The notes beneath the pieces are model-generated. The model was not told where the DNA came from. It made no database searches and worked only from the letters and a program-made list of their open reading frames with translations. 64,000 nt of DNA. Source: Nocardia wallacei (lineage in GTDB: Bacteria > Actinomycetota > Actinomycetes > Mycobacteriales > Mycobacteriaceae). Shown here piece after piece: positions 42,237 to 52,700 of the stretch. Position 1 is the first letter of the stretch, and each line of letters starts with the position of its first letter. Made by a program: the position numbers and the translations under genes. The stretch spans positions 3,472,001-3,536,000 of the forward strand of contig NZ_AP023396.1 of assembly GCF_014466955.1 (NCBI RefSeq), read 5' to 3'.

Positions 42237-42648
42237 CGGTGGGTACCCACTTCCACATTTCCACCAGCGTGCCCTGCCCGGGCGCGGACTCCACCAGCAG
42301 CCGATCCATCAGCCGCTTGGCGCCCGGCAAGCCCAGGCCCAGGCCCCGCCCGGTGGAATAGCCGTCCTCCAGGGCGCGGGCGATATCGGGAATGCCGGGC
42401 CCCTGGTCCTGGGCCTGCACGACGAGCGCGCGACGGCCCTCCCGCTCTTCCACGGTCACGCGGACCTCGCCGGTGCCCGCATAGCTGGTGATATTGCGGG
42501 CCACCTCCGAGATGGCCGTGGAGATCATGGTGATGTCGGTCAGGGTGAAGCCCAGCTTGGCAGCCAGCTCCCGCCCGGCCTGACGCGCGGTCACGATGTC
42601 GTTGGACATCTTGACCGCGATCACCACGTTGTCAGCGGTCACGGTCAC
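42229..42648 (-). CDS. RsbT-like serine kinase of the stressosome
   Basis: A 139-residue GHKL ATPase/kinase. The N-box is ISTAISEVARNITSYAG, the G1 motif is VQAQDQGPGIPD and the G2 motif is GRGLGLGLPGAKRLMD. The sequence and the neighbouring RsbS and RsbR genes match RsbT, which phosphorylates RsbS and RsbR under stress, leaves the complex and activates a partner phosphatase. In Bacillus that partner is RsbU; here the PAS-GAF-PP2C enzyme two genes downstream is the natural candidate. It overlaps both neighbours by 4 to 8 bases. Confidence 0.92.
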   Translation of the reverse strand: MTVTADNVVIAVKMSNDIVTARQAGRELAAKLGFTLTDITMISTAISEVARNITSYAGTGEVRVTVEEREGRRALVVQAQDQGPGIPDIARALEDGYSTGRGLGLGLPGAKRLMDRLLVESAPGQGTLVEMWKWVPTGV

Positions 42649-43019
42649 GAACCATCTCGCTGGAAGGTGGCGAACTTTCTGTTGAGCCAGGCCAGCCCTT
42701 CCTCGAGGTCGAGCGCGGTATGCATGTCTTCGAACGTCAGGCCCAGTTGCACCATGGCGAACGCGACCTCCGGCTGCAGCCCGACGATCACCGTCTGGGC
42801 GCCGCGCAGTTTGGTCATGTGCACGATGGTGCGCAAGGAACGGGCGGCGAAGGAGTCCATCACATCGATCGCGGTGACGTCGACGATGATGCCCTTCGCG
42901 CGGTATTTGCTGACGTACTTCATCAAGTCGTCCTGCAGCCGCTCGGTATCGGCATCGGTCAGTGCCGACTGCACGGACGCGATGAGGTAGGTGCCCTGTT
43001 TCAGAATGGGTACCGGCAT
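42645..43019 (-). CDS. RsbS-like STAS protein of the stressosome
   Basis: A 124-residue single-STAS protein starting MPVPILKQGTYLIASVQSAL, the typical RsbS N-terminus. The phosphorylatable serine is in VMDSFAARSL, equal to the RsbS site in MDS(Y/F). It forms the stressosome core with RsbR and holds RsbT until phosphorylated. The gene lies 14 bases behind rsbR and overlaps rsbT by 4 bases. Confidence 0.92.
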   Translation of the reverse strand: MPVPILKQGTYLIASVQSALTDADTERLQDDLMKYVSKYRAKGIIVDVTAIDVMDSFAARSLRTIVHMTKLRGAQTVIVGLQPEVAFAMVQLGLTFEDMHTALDLEEGLAWLNRKFATFQRDGS

Positions 43020-43033
43020 GGGGGCGCCCCGGG

Positions 43034-43927
43034 TCAGCGTCCGTGTCGATCGGTCACGCGGGAGACCTCGTAGCCGAGCAGCCGCTCCGCCTCCTCGATA
43101 CCGCCCTGCAGGTCACCGACCGCCTTTATCTTCGACAGATCGAGGCCTATGGTCACCAGGACCAGCGCGATCTCCGAGGACAGGCCGGTGATGATCACGC
43201 TGGCGCCCATCAGGCCCGACGCGTCGACCGTCTGCACGAGGTGGTTGGCCACCGTGGAGTCGATCGAGGGCACACCGGTGATGTCGATGACGACCAGCTT
43301 CGCGCGGTTGGCGCGGATGGCCCGCAGCAGCTGCTCGGTGAGCTGGCGGGCCCGCTGACTGTCCAGCACACCGATGATGGGCAGGATGAGCAGCTGTTCG
43401 CGCACCTGCAGGACCGGCGTGGACAGCTCGCGGATGGCCTCCTGCTGCTGGCGGATGACGCGCTCGCGCTCCTGCACGAAGGACACGGCCACGGTGTTGG
43501 CGATGCGGTTGGCGGCCGGTTCGTACGCGTCGAGTACGCGTTTGAGCAGGTCGAAATTGGACTGGTATTTCTCGAACAGGCTGCGCGCCAGCACATCTCG
43601 CAGCAGCAGCACGATGCCGATGACCTCGTCGGTCTCGACGCCACGGGGAATGATGCGCTCGGACAGATCGCGGGCGTACGCCTGCAGCGCCTCGACGCTA
43701 CCGGTTTCCAACACCTCGACGTAGTTGTCGTAGACCGAGGTCGCCTCGGAGAAGATCTCCTCCGGCGTCATAGCGGTCAGCAGCTGGGCATCCGTGATGC
43801 GGCGCGCCCATTCCTCGCGGAGCTCTGTGCGATTCTGACGCAGGTGTTCGACCAACTCCGGGAGGAGGTTGTCGACCTGGCCGGTCGGCCGGGAATCCGG
43901 CGACAGACCGATGGACACGTCGGACAT
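43034..43927 (-). CDS. RsbR-like stressosome sensor protein
   Basis: A 297-residue protein with an N-terminal helical sensory domain (about 20-165, RsbR/RsbRD type) and a C-terminal STAS domain (about 175-290). The STAS part carries VIDITGVPSIDSTVANHLV, the segment that in RsbR contains the threonine phosphorylated by RsbT; the exact Thr positions differ here (Ser-Thr). It forms the outer turrets of the stressosome and senses the signal. I chose the ATG at 43927, which follows GGGCAGGAG. It is the first gene of the operon rsbR-rsbS-rsbT-rsbX-PP2C. Confidence 0.92.
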   Translation of the reverse strand: MSDVSIGLSPDSRPTGQVDNLLPELVEHLRQNRTELREEWARRITDAQLLTAMTPEEIFSEATSVYDNYVEVLETGSVEALQAYARDLSERIIPRGVETDEVIGIVLLLRDVLARSLFEKYQSNFDLLKRVLDAYEPAANRIANTVAVSFVQERERVIRQQQEAIRELSTPVLQVREQLLILPIIGVLDSQRARQLTEQLLRAIRANRAKLVVIDITGVPSIDSTVANHLVQTVDASGLMGASVIITGLSSEIALVLVTIGLDLSKIKAVGDLQGGIEEAERLLGYEVSRVTDRHGR

Positions 43928-44045
43928 TGGAAACTCCTGCCCCTTTCGTAAGGGTAGGTGGCTACTCGTCAGGTGACTCGCACGGCTGCAATCCAGCATG
44001 CCACTACGAGCCTAGTCTTACCCGATACCCGCTGAGACACAAAAC

Positions 44046-44069
44046 AAACATCCCCGTCAGGGGATGTTT
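44046..44069 (-). terminator. Rho-independent terminator of the MarR gene
   Basis: AAACATCCCC and GGGGATGTTT form a perfect 10-bp stem with a 4-base loop, followed on the minus strand by a T-rich run (GTTTTGTGT). The gene's TGA stop lies inside the hairpin. This is one of the few canonical intrinsic terminators in the window and insulates the MarR gene from the stressosome operon. Confidence 0.88.
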
Positions 44070-44569
44070 CGGTCCTCCGGCGGGGCAGGGGAGGCTGGGT
44101 GCGGGGCCTCGCCCGGTCTTCGGTGATGGGCCAGCAGGGTGTCGTAGATGTCGGCGAGGGCGGTGAGCTGGTCGCGGTCGAGCACGTCGATCATGTGCCT
44201 GCGCACGCTGGCGACGTGTGCGGGTGCGGCGGTGTCGAGCACGTCCGCGCCCTTGCCGGTGAGCACGGCCGCGGTGCGGCGGGCGTCGTCGGGGATCGAT
44301 TCGCGGGCCACCAGCCCGCGCTTCTCCATCCGGGTGATCTGATGCGACAGCCGGCTCTGCGACCACTCCAGCACGGCGGCCAGTTCGGCGAAGCTGCGCC
44401 GGTGGTCGGGGGCGTCGGCCAGGCGGGCCAGCACCGTGTACTCGACATAGGTGAGATTCGAGGCGCGCAGCGAATCGCGTCCGACCGCCGCGGCGATGAG
44501 ATCGCGAGTGAACACGAAACCGAGCCACGCGCGCTTCTCGAGATCGTCGAGCCAACGGGGTTCGGTCAC
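44057..44569 (-). CDS. MarR-family transcriptional regulator
   Basis: This 170-residue winged-helix regulator has HTH helices at about 60-85 (FAELAAVLEWSQSRLSHQIT) and the wing DDARRTAAVLTGKG. The first helices (WLGFVFTRDLIAAAVGRDS) and the last helices form the dimer interface. MarR proteins repress neighbouring genes and release DNA on binding a small phenolic or oxidative ligand. The GTG start at 44569 has GAGAGG upstream. It is divergent from the fumarase gene, and the candidate operator AAGGTGCAACCTT lies between them, so it may control itself, fumarase or both. Confidence 0.9.
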   Translation of the reverse strand: MTEPRWLDDLEKRAWLGFVFTRDLIAAAVGRDSLRASNLTYVEYTVLARLADAPDHRRSFAELAAVLEWSQSRLSHQITRMEKRGLVARESIPDDARRTAAVLTGKGADVLDTAAPAHVASVRRHMIDVLDRDQLTALADIYDTLLAHHRRPGEAPHPASPAPPEDRNIP

Positions 44570-44656
44570 GATTCCTCTCCAGGTCCCTGATACGTCATGC
44601 TATTGCCTCCCCGGCCTCGGCCACCACTCCTGACGACAGGTACACCCCCATTGTTG

Positions 44657-44669
44657 AAGGTGCAACCTT
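44657..44669. promoter_or_regulatory. Candidate MarR operator
   Basis: AAGGT-GCA-ACCTT is a perfect 5-bp inverted repeat with a 3-base centre, inside the longer TTGAAGGTGCAACCTTTG. MarR sites of actinobacteria commonly carry TTGAAGG/CCTTCAA arms. It lies in the divergent region between the MarR and fumarase genes. Confidence 0.5.
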
Positions 44670-44680
44670 TGTGACCCCGA

Positions 44681-44699
44681 TGAGATTAGGCTTGCCTGA
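44681..44699 (+). promoter_or_regulatory. Candidate IdeR/DtxR iron box upstream of fumarase
   Basis: TGAGATTAGGCTTGCCTGA matches the 19-bp IdeR consensus TTAGGTTAGGCTAACCTAA at 14 positions by hand count, including the TTAGGCT and CCT core. It lies about 97 bases before the fumarase start, followed by a possible -10 hexamer TAGAGT at 44725-44730. Fumarase class I needs a [4Fe-4S] cluster, so iron control is sensible but unproven. Confidence 0.45.
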
Positions 44700-44795
44700 G
44701 ATCGGGCCGGCATCGGGTGCTGGCTAGAGTCGAATCGCTTGGATTCACCCGGCTGCCCGTGCGCCCGTGCGCCGCAGCCCCTCGTCGAGGAGTGT

Positions 44796-46481
<1,686 letters not shown>

Positions 46482-46488
46482 GCGCGTC

Positions 46489-46641
46489 TCATCGCGCGGC
46501 GGTCCGCACCGCGGTCACGTAGTTGTCGCGGGCGCCGGAATCGGTTCTCGTCGGGGCTCGGGTGGTGAGCGCCACGAGCGCGGTCGCACCGAGCCCGGCC
46601 GCCAGCGACACCAGTACGTGCGCCGTCATCGGAAGTGCCAT
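46489..46641 (-). CDS. Small membrane protein (50 aa)
   Basis: A 50-residue protein with one transmembrane helix (MTAHVLVSLAAGLGATALVAL) and a short polar C-terminus containing ARDNYVTAVRTAAR. The ATG at 46641 follows the strong ribosome-binding sequence GAGGAGGGTGTC with good spacing, which favours a real gene. It has no known family. It converges on fumarase, only 7 bases between stops. Confidence 0.55.
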   Translation of the reverse strand: MALPMTAHVLVSLAAGLGATALVALTTRAPTRTDSGARDNYVTAVRTAAR

Positions 46642-46818
46642 GACACCCTCCTCGCCGTCGGGCCGACAGACCACCGAACGCCTGTAAAGGTAGCCGGTGG
46701 GCGGGGAGTTCGGCCGCGGACACGCAGACGCGCGTCGACGTGCAGGGTGATGGTCCGAAAACTACGGATAGTCCTGTTTGCTGTCGAGTAGCTGTTATCG
46801 CTGGATAGGATCTTTCGC

Positions 46819-47301
46819 ATGCTGCGAGGAGTTGTGTGGTCGGTGTTGGTGGTCGGGATCGGGATCGGTGGCTGGGCGGCGCCCGCCGGGCAGGCCGCGC
46901 CCGTGTCCACCGAATCCGCCGAGGGCACAGCGGGTCTCGACCCGGCCCTGGCCGCCGCGTACACCCTCGCCGAGCGGCAGGCGCACGCCGAAGGGGTGCC
47001 GCTGTCGATCACCTCCGGCTATCGCACGCCCGAGCAGCAGCAAGAACTGTGGCAGGACGGCCTGGCCACCTACGGCAGTCCCGACGCGGCGCGCCGCTGG
47101 GTGCTGCCGCCGGAGGAGTCCACCCACGTCCAGGGCCGGGCGGTCGATGTCGGGCCCGAGGAGGGCGCTCGCTGGCTCGAGGACAACGGCAACCGCTGGG
47201 GGCTGTGCCGCACCTACGCCAACGAATATTGGCACTTCGAGCTGGCGACCGTGCCGGGCGGCGTGTGCCCGCCCGCCATCCCCGACGCCAGCGAACGCTG
47301 A
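46819..47301 (+). CDS. Secreted VanY-type D-alanyl-D-alanine carboxypeptidase
   Basis: A 160-residue protein with a signal peptide (about 1-27) and a compact peptidase M15/VanY domain. The zinc-site motifs are present: ITSGYRTPEQQ, the STHVQGRAVDVG segment (SxHxxGxAxD) and EYWHFEL at the end. It trims the terminal D-alanine of peptidoglycan stem peptides outside the membrane. It is shorter than many family members but all ligands are there. It is a single gene; a pair of inverted repeats follows its stop. Confidence 0.9.
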   Translation: MLRGVVWSVLVVGIGIGGWAAPAGQAAPVSTESAEGTAGLDPALAAAYTLAERQAHAEGVPLSITSGYRTPEQQQELWQDGLATYGSPDAARRWVLPPEESTHVQGRAVDVGPEEGARWLEDNGNRWGLCRTYANEYWHFELATVPGGVCPPAIPDASER

Positions 47302-47322
47302 GGGGCCGAGCTGCGAGTGTGG

Positions 47323-47343
47323 CAACTGTCCAGTTGACAGTTG
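47323..47343. promoter_or_regulatory. Perfect 8-bp inverted repeat after the VanY gene
   Basis: CAACTGTC and GACAGTTG flank the 5-base spacer CAGTT, 21 bases beyond the VanY stop. With no T-tract it is a poor terminator; it may be an operator for the small membrane protein gene at 47474. Which of the two is uncertain. Confidence 0.4.
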
Positions 47344-47373
47344 TTCCCGAAAGACACGCCGATTGTCCTGTGC

Positions 47374-47406
47374 ATTACCGGTGTGGCGAACGCCGGGATC
47401 GGTAAT
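47374..47406. promoter_or_regulatory. Second inverted repeat upstream of the 82-aa membrane protein gene
   Basis: ATTACCG and CGGTAAT form perfect 7-bp arms 19 bases apart, 68 bases before the GTG start at 47474. It lies in the same short intergenic region as the repeat at 47323. It may be a promoter-proximal operator or a structured leader. Confidence 0.3.
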
Positions 47407-47473
47407 CCTGGTGTGCTGGCGGGTTTCCGGCAAACGGCCGGAGGATCCGGACGATCGAAACGATGGAGGTTCG

Positions 47474-47722
47474 GTGACAGGTCGGGTGCACGGCGCGGAC
47501 TATTGGTCGGTACCGATCCCACGGCGCGAGGATCGCGCCGAGCGCCGCCCCGCCCCCGCTTGGACCCCCGGCTGGCTGTTACTGGACCTCCCCACCGCCC
47601 TCCTCCTCGCCGTCTTCGTCGGTACCGGCTGGCTCGGCTACGCCCAGCCGGGCCCGGCGGAAGCGGACGCCCCCACCCCGACCATGGTGATCCCGGCCGA
47701 GCCCCGTCTCACCCCGCCCTGA
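47474..47722 (+). CDS. Small single-pass membrane protein (82 aa)
   Basis: An 82-residue protein with a basic N-terminal part (PIPRREDRAERRPAPAW), one transmembrane helix (LLDLPTALLLAVFVGTGWLG) and a Pro/Thr-rich tail that would lie outside. The GTG start has ATGGAGG upstream at good spacing. It has no recognised family; the gene character (codon use, RBS) is good. It is probably an envelope component. Confidence 0.6.
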   Translation: MTGRVHGADYWSVPIPRREDRAERRPAPAWTPGWLLLDLPTALLLAVFVGTGWLGYAQPGPAEADAPTPTMVIPAEPRLTPP

Positions 47723-47930
47723 CCGGACGCTAGCCAGTCGAATGCCGGTGTGGCACAGGGCTGTTGCCCGTTGACTTCGCCCGTGGCCGATCATCCGGGC
47801 GTGGGCGGACGCACCGGCCGCCGGTGGTACGGACAACCCGTGTGTACCTGGGCATTCGAGCGGGGTGCCTCTCGTCTCGGTGCCGGGCTCGTCCTGGCCC
47901 GGCGCACACGGCACGTCGCCCCATCTAGGA

Positions 47931-47944
47931 CAGGACCAGTCCTG
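47931..47944. promoter_or_regulatory. Palindrome upstream of the WYL regulator
   Basis: CAGGAC-CA-GTCCTG forms perfect 6-bp arms, inside TAGGACAGGACCAGTCCTGG. It lies 22 bases before the regulator's ATG. YafY-type WYL regulators commonly control themselves through such AGGAC-type palindromes, so this is a likely autoregulatory site. Confidence 0.55.
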
Positions 47945-47966
47945 GTGGTGCGGCAGGATGCATCGT

Positions 47967-48932
47967 ATGACCGATACCCCTGCTCGTCTGCTGCGCCTGC
48001 TGTCGCTGCTGCAGACGCCGCGTGACTGGCCCGGTAGTGAATTGGCCGTGCGGCTGCGGGTGACCGATCGGACGGTGCGGCGGGATATCGAGCGGTTGCG
48101 GGCGTTGGGGTATCCGATCGAGGCGACGCTGGGCGCGGCGGGCGGCTACCGGCTGCTGGCGGGGACGGCGATGCCGCCCTTGCTGCTCGACGACGAGGAG
48201 GCGGTAGCGGTCGCGGTCGGGCTGCGCGCGGCGGCGGGCCAGGCGGTCGCCGGTATCGAGGAGGCGTCGGTGCGCGCGCTGGCGAAGCTGGAACAGGTGT
48301 TGCCCGCGCGCCTACGCCGCCGGGTGAGGGTGGTGAGCACCGCGACCGCGGCCGCCGCGGGCGATAGCCCGAATGCCGACCCCGAGGTGCTCAGCGCCCT
48401 CGCCGCCGCCGTCACCAACAAGGAGCGGGTGCGTTTCACCTACCGTGACGCCGCCGGGACCGAGACCCGCCGCCACGTCGAGCCCGCGGGCCTGGCGGTG
48501 CGAGGCAGACGCTGGTACGCGGTGGCCTACGACCTCGACCGCGACGACTGGCGCAGCTTCCGCGTGGACCGCGTCGACCGAGCCCAGCCCACCGGCGCCC
48601 GCCGCACCCCGCGCACCCTCCCCGCCGCCGACGCCGCCGCCTACCTGGCAGGCGACCGAACCGATTGGGGCACACCGCGATACAACGTGGACATCACCAT
48701 TCACGCTCCGGCCCACCGGATCACCGGCCGCCTCGGCGAGACGCCGGGAATCCTCGAACCGACCGGCGATCACACCTGCCGCCTACGCACGGACCGCGAC
48801 GACGACCCCCGCTGGCTCGCCACCCGCCTACTCACCCTCGGAGTGGATTTCGAGATCCGCCGGTCCCCGGAACTGGACCGAGAACTCCGCGACCTACGTG
48901 CTGTGATCGGCCGCGCGCTCCGTTCGGCCTGA
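47967..48932 (+). CDS. WYL-domain HTH transcriptional regulator (YafY type)
   Basis: This 321-residue protein has an N-terminal HTH (about 5-60, ELAVRLRVTDRTVRRDIERL), then GYPIEATLGAAGGYRL, and a WYL domain (about 145-215) in which FTYRDAAGTETRRHVEPAGL and RRWYAVAYDLDRDDWRSFRV show the WYL-type motif. A C-terminal WCX extension follows. WYL regulators sense ligands, sometimes nucleic acid, and control drug-response or defence genes. I chose the ATG at 47967, since the CAGGAC palindrome is immediately upstream. It stands alone, about 240 bases before the TetR gene. Confidence 0.9.
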   Translation: MTDTPARLLRLLSLLQTPRDWPGSELAVRLRVTDRTVRRDIERLRALGYPIEATLGAAGGYRLLAGTAMPPLLLDDEEAVAVAVGLRAAAGQAVAGIEEASVRALAKLEQVLPARLRRRVRVVSTATAAAAGDSPNADPEVLSALAAAVTNKERVRFTYRDAAGTETRRHVEPAGLAVRGRRWYAVAYDLDRDDWRSFRVDRVDRAQPTGARRTPRTLPAADAAAYLAGDRTDWGTPRYNVDITIHAPAHRITGRLGETPGILEPTGDHTCRLRTDRDDDPRWLATRLLTLGVDFEIRRSPELDRELRDLRAVIGRALRSA

Positions 48933-49170
48933 CCATCCCCGGGTCTGCCGCCCGTTGGATCGCCGTCATGGCGTCGACCGCTCCTCGGCGTGGTCCGTGC
49001 CCCCGAAAAGCGTTGATGGCGGCCATACTTGCGGCGTCCATGGTGAACTGCTCGAGCACCGCGGGTCGTGATCGCGAAGAAGTTCTCCACTCGAGGTGCT
49101 CTGCCGCCCGGTGATTTTCGGCCCCTCACGCCCCGGACGGCGACGGTCTGTGCAGGATGGTGAGGTGCCC

Positions 49171-49752
49171 GTGAACACTCGCAGCGACGCCCAGCGCAGC
49201 CGGTTGCTGCTCGTCGACGCGGTCCGCAGCCTGCTGCGGTCCGGCCGGGTCGGCTTCTCGATGCCCGAACTGGCCGCGGCGGCCGGAGTCGGGGTGGCGA
49301 CCGCGTATCGGCACTTCCCGACGCCGCAGGACGCGATGCAGGCGTTCCACCGCCGCGCCATCGAACAGCTCATCGGAGCGCTCGACGCGGTCGACCCCGG
49401 ACTCGAGCCGGTGCCGCGTTTCCACCGGTGCTGCCAGATCTGGGTCGAGCAGGCGATGCAGTGGGGCCCGGCGGTGCGCTATGTGCGCAGCAGCAAGGGT
49501 TTCGTCGAACGCCTCACAGACGGCGACGAATCCATCACCGCCCTGCACGACCACCTCGCGGGCGTACTGGACGCCCTGGCCCGCGCGGGCCAGACCACCG
49601 AGTACGACCTCACCTACGCGGTCCTGTTGTGGATCACCATCTTCGACGAGCGCGTCGTCTACGACCTCACCGAACACCGGCGCTGGACCCCGGCCGAGGT
49701 GACCGACCACCTCACCCGCGCGGTGGCGGGCGCACTCGGCATCGCGGTGTGA
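49171..49752 (+). CDS. TetR-family regulator
   Basis: This 193-residue regulator has an N-terminal HTH at about 20-50 (AAAGVGVATAYRHFP) and a helical C-terminal ligand domain with SBP-like helices (FHRCCQIWVEQAMQWG). I chose the GTG at 49171 because GGTGAGG lies 5 bases upstream. It is convergent with the jetC gene, stops 6 bases apart, so it is not in the jet operon. Its target is unknown. No clear operator is seen in the 230 bases before it, which I read as otherwise empty. Confidence 0.88.
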   Translation: MNTRSDAQRSRLLLVDAVRSLLRSGRVGFSMPELAAAAGVGVATAYRHFPTPQDAMQAFHRRAIEQLIGALDAVDPGLEPVPRFHRCCQIWVEQAMQWGPAVRYVRSSKGFVERLTDGDESITALHDHLAGVLDALARAGQTTEYDLTYAVLLWITIFDERVVYDLTEHRRWTPAEVTDHLTRAVAGALGIAV

Positions 49753-49758
49753 GCGCGG

Positions 49759-52700
49759 TCAGGAACTCGGCGCCAGCGCCTCGTCGAAGGTGATGCCGCC
49801 CTCGACGGTGTGCGGGGTGCGGCGGCGATTCGGCGAGCCCAGGGCCGCGGTGAGATCCGAGCCGTCGTGTTCGGCCAGCAGATCCTTCGAGTCCCACACC
49901 AGCAGCGTCGCGCTGACGGTGTTCTCGGCCGCCGAATGCGCCAGGTCGTAGTGAGCGCAGGCGGGTACGTGGTCGTAGGTGATCCACAGGTCGTAGCCGG
50001 TCATGAACAGATCCAGATCGAAATCGACCGACAGGCCCAGCAATTCGCTGCGGCCGTTGTCGTCGACACCGGCGAACGCCTCGTCCAGTGCCAGCAGGCG
50101 CGGGGCCTGCGGGTCGGCGGAATCCAGCATGACGTGCGCGGCCGCGAACAGCGGCAGGTGCAGCGACACCGACTGCTCACCGCCGGACAGGGCGCTGTGC
50201 CGGGCCACCGTCAGCCGGTCCTCGGTGCCGTCGGCGGTGACGAGCGTGAACGAGAACACCCGCCAGGTGCGGTAATCCAGTGTGGTGGCGAGGATTTCGG
50301 GGTATGAGCGCTCCGGGTGCGCGGCACGGGCGGCGCGGATCTCGGCGGCGAAATGCGCGCGGATGGTCGCCAGGTCCTCGGGGGCCAGATCGGAGGCGTC
50401 GCGGTCGAGCAGTTTGCACACCGCGCGGGCGGACTCGGACAGGTTGTCGGCGAGCACCCAGTGCACGCCGATGGTGTTGCCCGACGACATCCGGCGCTGT
50501 TTCATCTCGGAACCCATGCGGGTGATGAGATCGCGTGCGTCGCAAGTGCGTTCGTGGATCTGCTGGGCCAGTCCGGTCAGCAGCGCGTCCTCCAGGATGC
50601 GGCGCTCCGCGTCGGTGAGCAGGAGTTCCTGGTCCGAACGCGCGGCGGCGATGCGGTCGGCGAAGTCGGCGAGCGCGGCCGCGCCCTGATCGTCGTGCAC
50701 CTGGACCACGGTCAGGCCGTCGGCGGCGTCCCACTGCAGGCGGTAGTCCTGGCGGGCGGCGGCCAGCGCCGCGTCGAATTCCTGCAGGGCGGAGGTCACC
50801 GCGCTGCGGGTGGACTTGCGGGCCGCCTCGCCCGCCCGCACCCCGGACGTCGCGGCGGAGAGATTCTCGAACAGCTCGTGCACGTCGTCGGGGAGCACTC
50901 GCAGTTCGTTACCTCCGGGACCGGTCGTCTCGATGCGGTACAGCAGCTGCTCGGGGGTCGACCAGGCGGCGTCACTGCTGGGCCAGCGGCTGTTCTCGGG
51001 AGCGCCGAGCAGGCTGAGCAAGTCCGGACGGGCGTACGGCGCAAGCTTTTTCACGTCGGCGAGCAGTTCGGTGAGGGCGGTGCCGAGCGAATCGTGGGCG
51101 GCCCGGTAGGCGCCCTCGGCCGTGCCCACACCCTCGATGGCGTCGGCCGCGGCCTTGCGCGCCGCCTTCTGCTCGGCGCGCGCGGCGTCGATGCGTGCGC
51201 GGGCCTGCTCGAGGTCGCGGTCGATATCGGCGGCTCCGGCGCCCAGCGCCTCCCGCAGCGTCTCGAGTTTGCGCAGCTGCTCCTCGTAGCCGGCGCGGGC
51301 GGCCTCGGCCTCCTCGGCGAATGCCTCGGCCAGATCGCGGGATTCGGCGAGGCGGTCGTCGGCCTCGCGGGCGCGCTCGTGCTCGCGCTGATGGTCGCCG
51401 CGCAGCCGCAGCAGGGCGGTGCCGGTGTTCTCGAAGTGCCGGATGGCGGCGGCGAGGGCGTCGAGTTCGGCCGGGTCGCGCGGCGCTCGGTGGGCGGCGG
51501 CGACCGCGCGCACCTTCTTGTCCGCGGCGCCGAACTCGGCCACTGCCTGATCGAGATCGCGTTCGGCCTGTGCCGCGGTCTCCGAGCGGGAACGCAGCAT
51601 GCCCGCGGCCTCCGAGACCGCCCGCAACGCCGCGGTGACGCCGTGGGTGCGGGGAAGGGCCTTGGCGGCGGCGGAGATTCGCGCGAGTTCCGCGGTGGCG
51701 GCCTGCTCCTCGGCTCGGGCGGCGGCCTCGTCCTGCTCGGCGGATTCGACCGCGGTGGTGAGTTCGGCCAGCCGCAGGTCACGCCGCCGGGCGCGGGCGG
51801 TGGCGCCGATGAATTCGGCGTGCGGCTTGGTGTGGCGGCCCACCTGCACGCCCTGGCGGAAGCGGCCGTCTGCTCCGACCGCCGCCCGCGTGGCGGGATC
51901 GGACTCGATGTCGCCGAAGGCGATCGAGGCCAGCACGTCCGCGACAAGCTGCCGGGGCACGGCGGAATCCTCTTCCACGACAAGCACGTCCGCGAGCGTC
52001 GGGCCCGCGGGACGGGCGGCCGGAGGCAGTGGTACCAGGAATTGGTCCGATTCGTGCGGCGGCAGGTCGGCCGCCGCGCTCACCCAGGCGTCGAGCAGGT
52101 TCGCGCCCTGCAGCGCGGCCTCGACGGCGGCGGCCCGCTCGGGGCCGACATCGTCGGCGAAGCGCACCAGCCGCCACAGCGGTGCGCCCGCGCGGCCGTC
52201 GCGGGTATCGGTGCGGGCGGCGGAAAGTGGTGGGGCGTCGTCTTGTTCGGCCGCTACCTGCCGGTGCTCGGCGCGCAGTGCCGCCGCGCGTTCGGCGGCC
52301 TGCGTGGCGGCGGCACGTGCCTGCTGGCGGCGGGCACGGAGGTCCTCGGTCAGCGGTTCGGTGCGCTCGGCCAGCACCTCGGGGAGGGTGGTGGCGGTAT
52401 CGGCGCCCGCCTCGGCCAGCGCCGCGTCCAACGCCTCGAACAGGCCGGACCGGACGGGCGTCAGCACCTCGCGATGCTCCTCCCACCATTCCCGCAGTGC
52501 CGCGGCGGTATTCGAGCGGGCCAGCGTCACCGACGCCTCGGCTTCGGCCAGCGCGGCGGCGGCCGCGTCCCGCTGTTCCCCGGCGCGCTGGGCGGCGCGT
52601 TCGGTGCGGCCCCGGTCGGCGGCGGCCGTGTCGACCAGCGACAGGGCCTGCCGGACGGCGCGCACGTCGGCGTCGCGCTCCTCGGCGTGGCTGCGGACGG

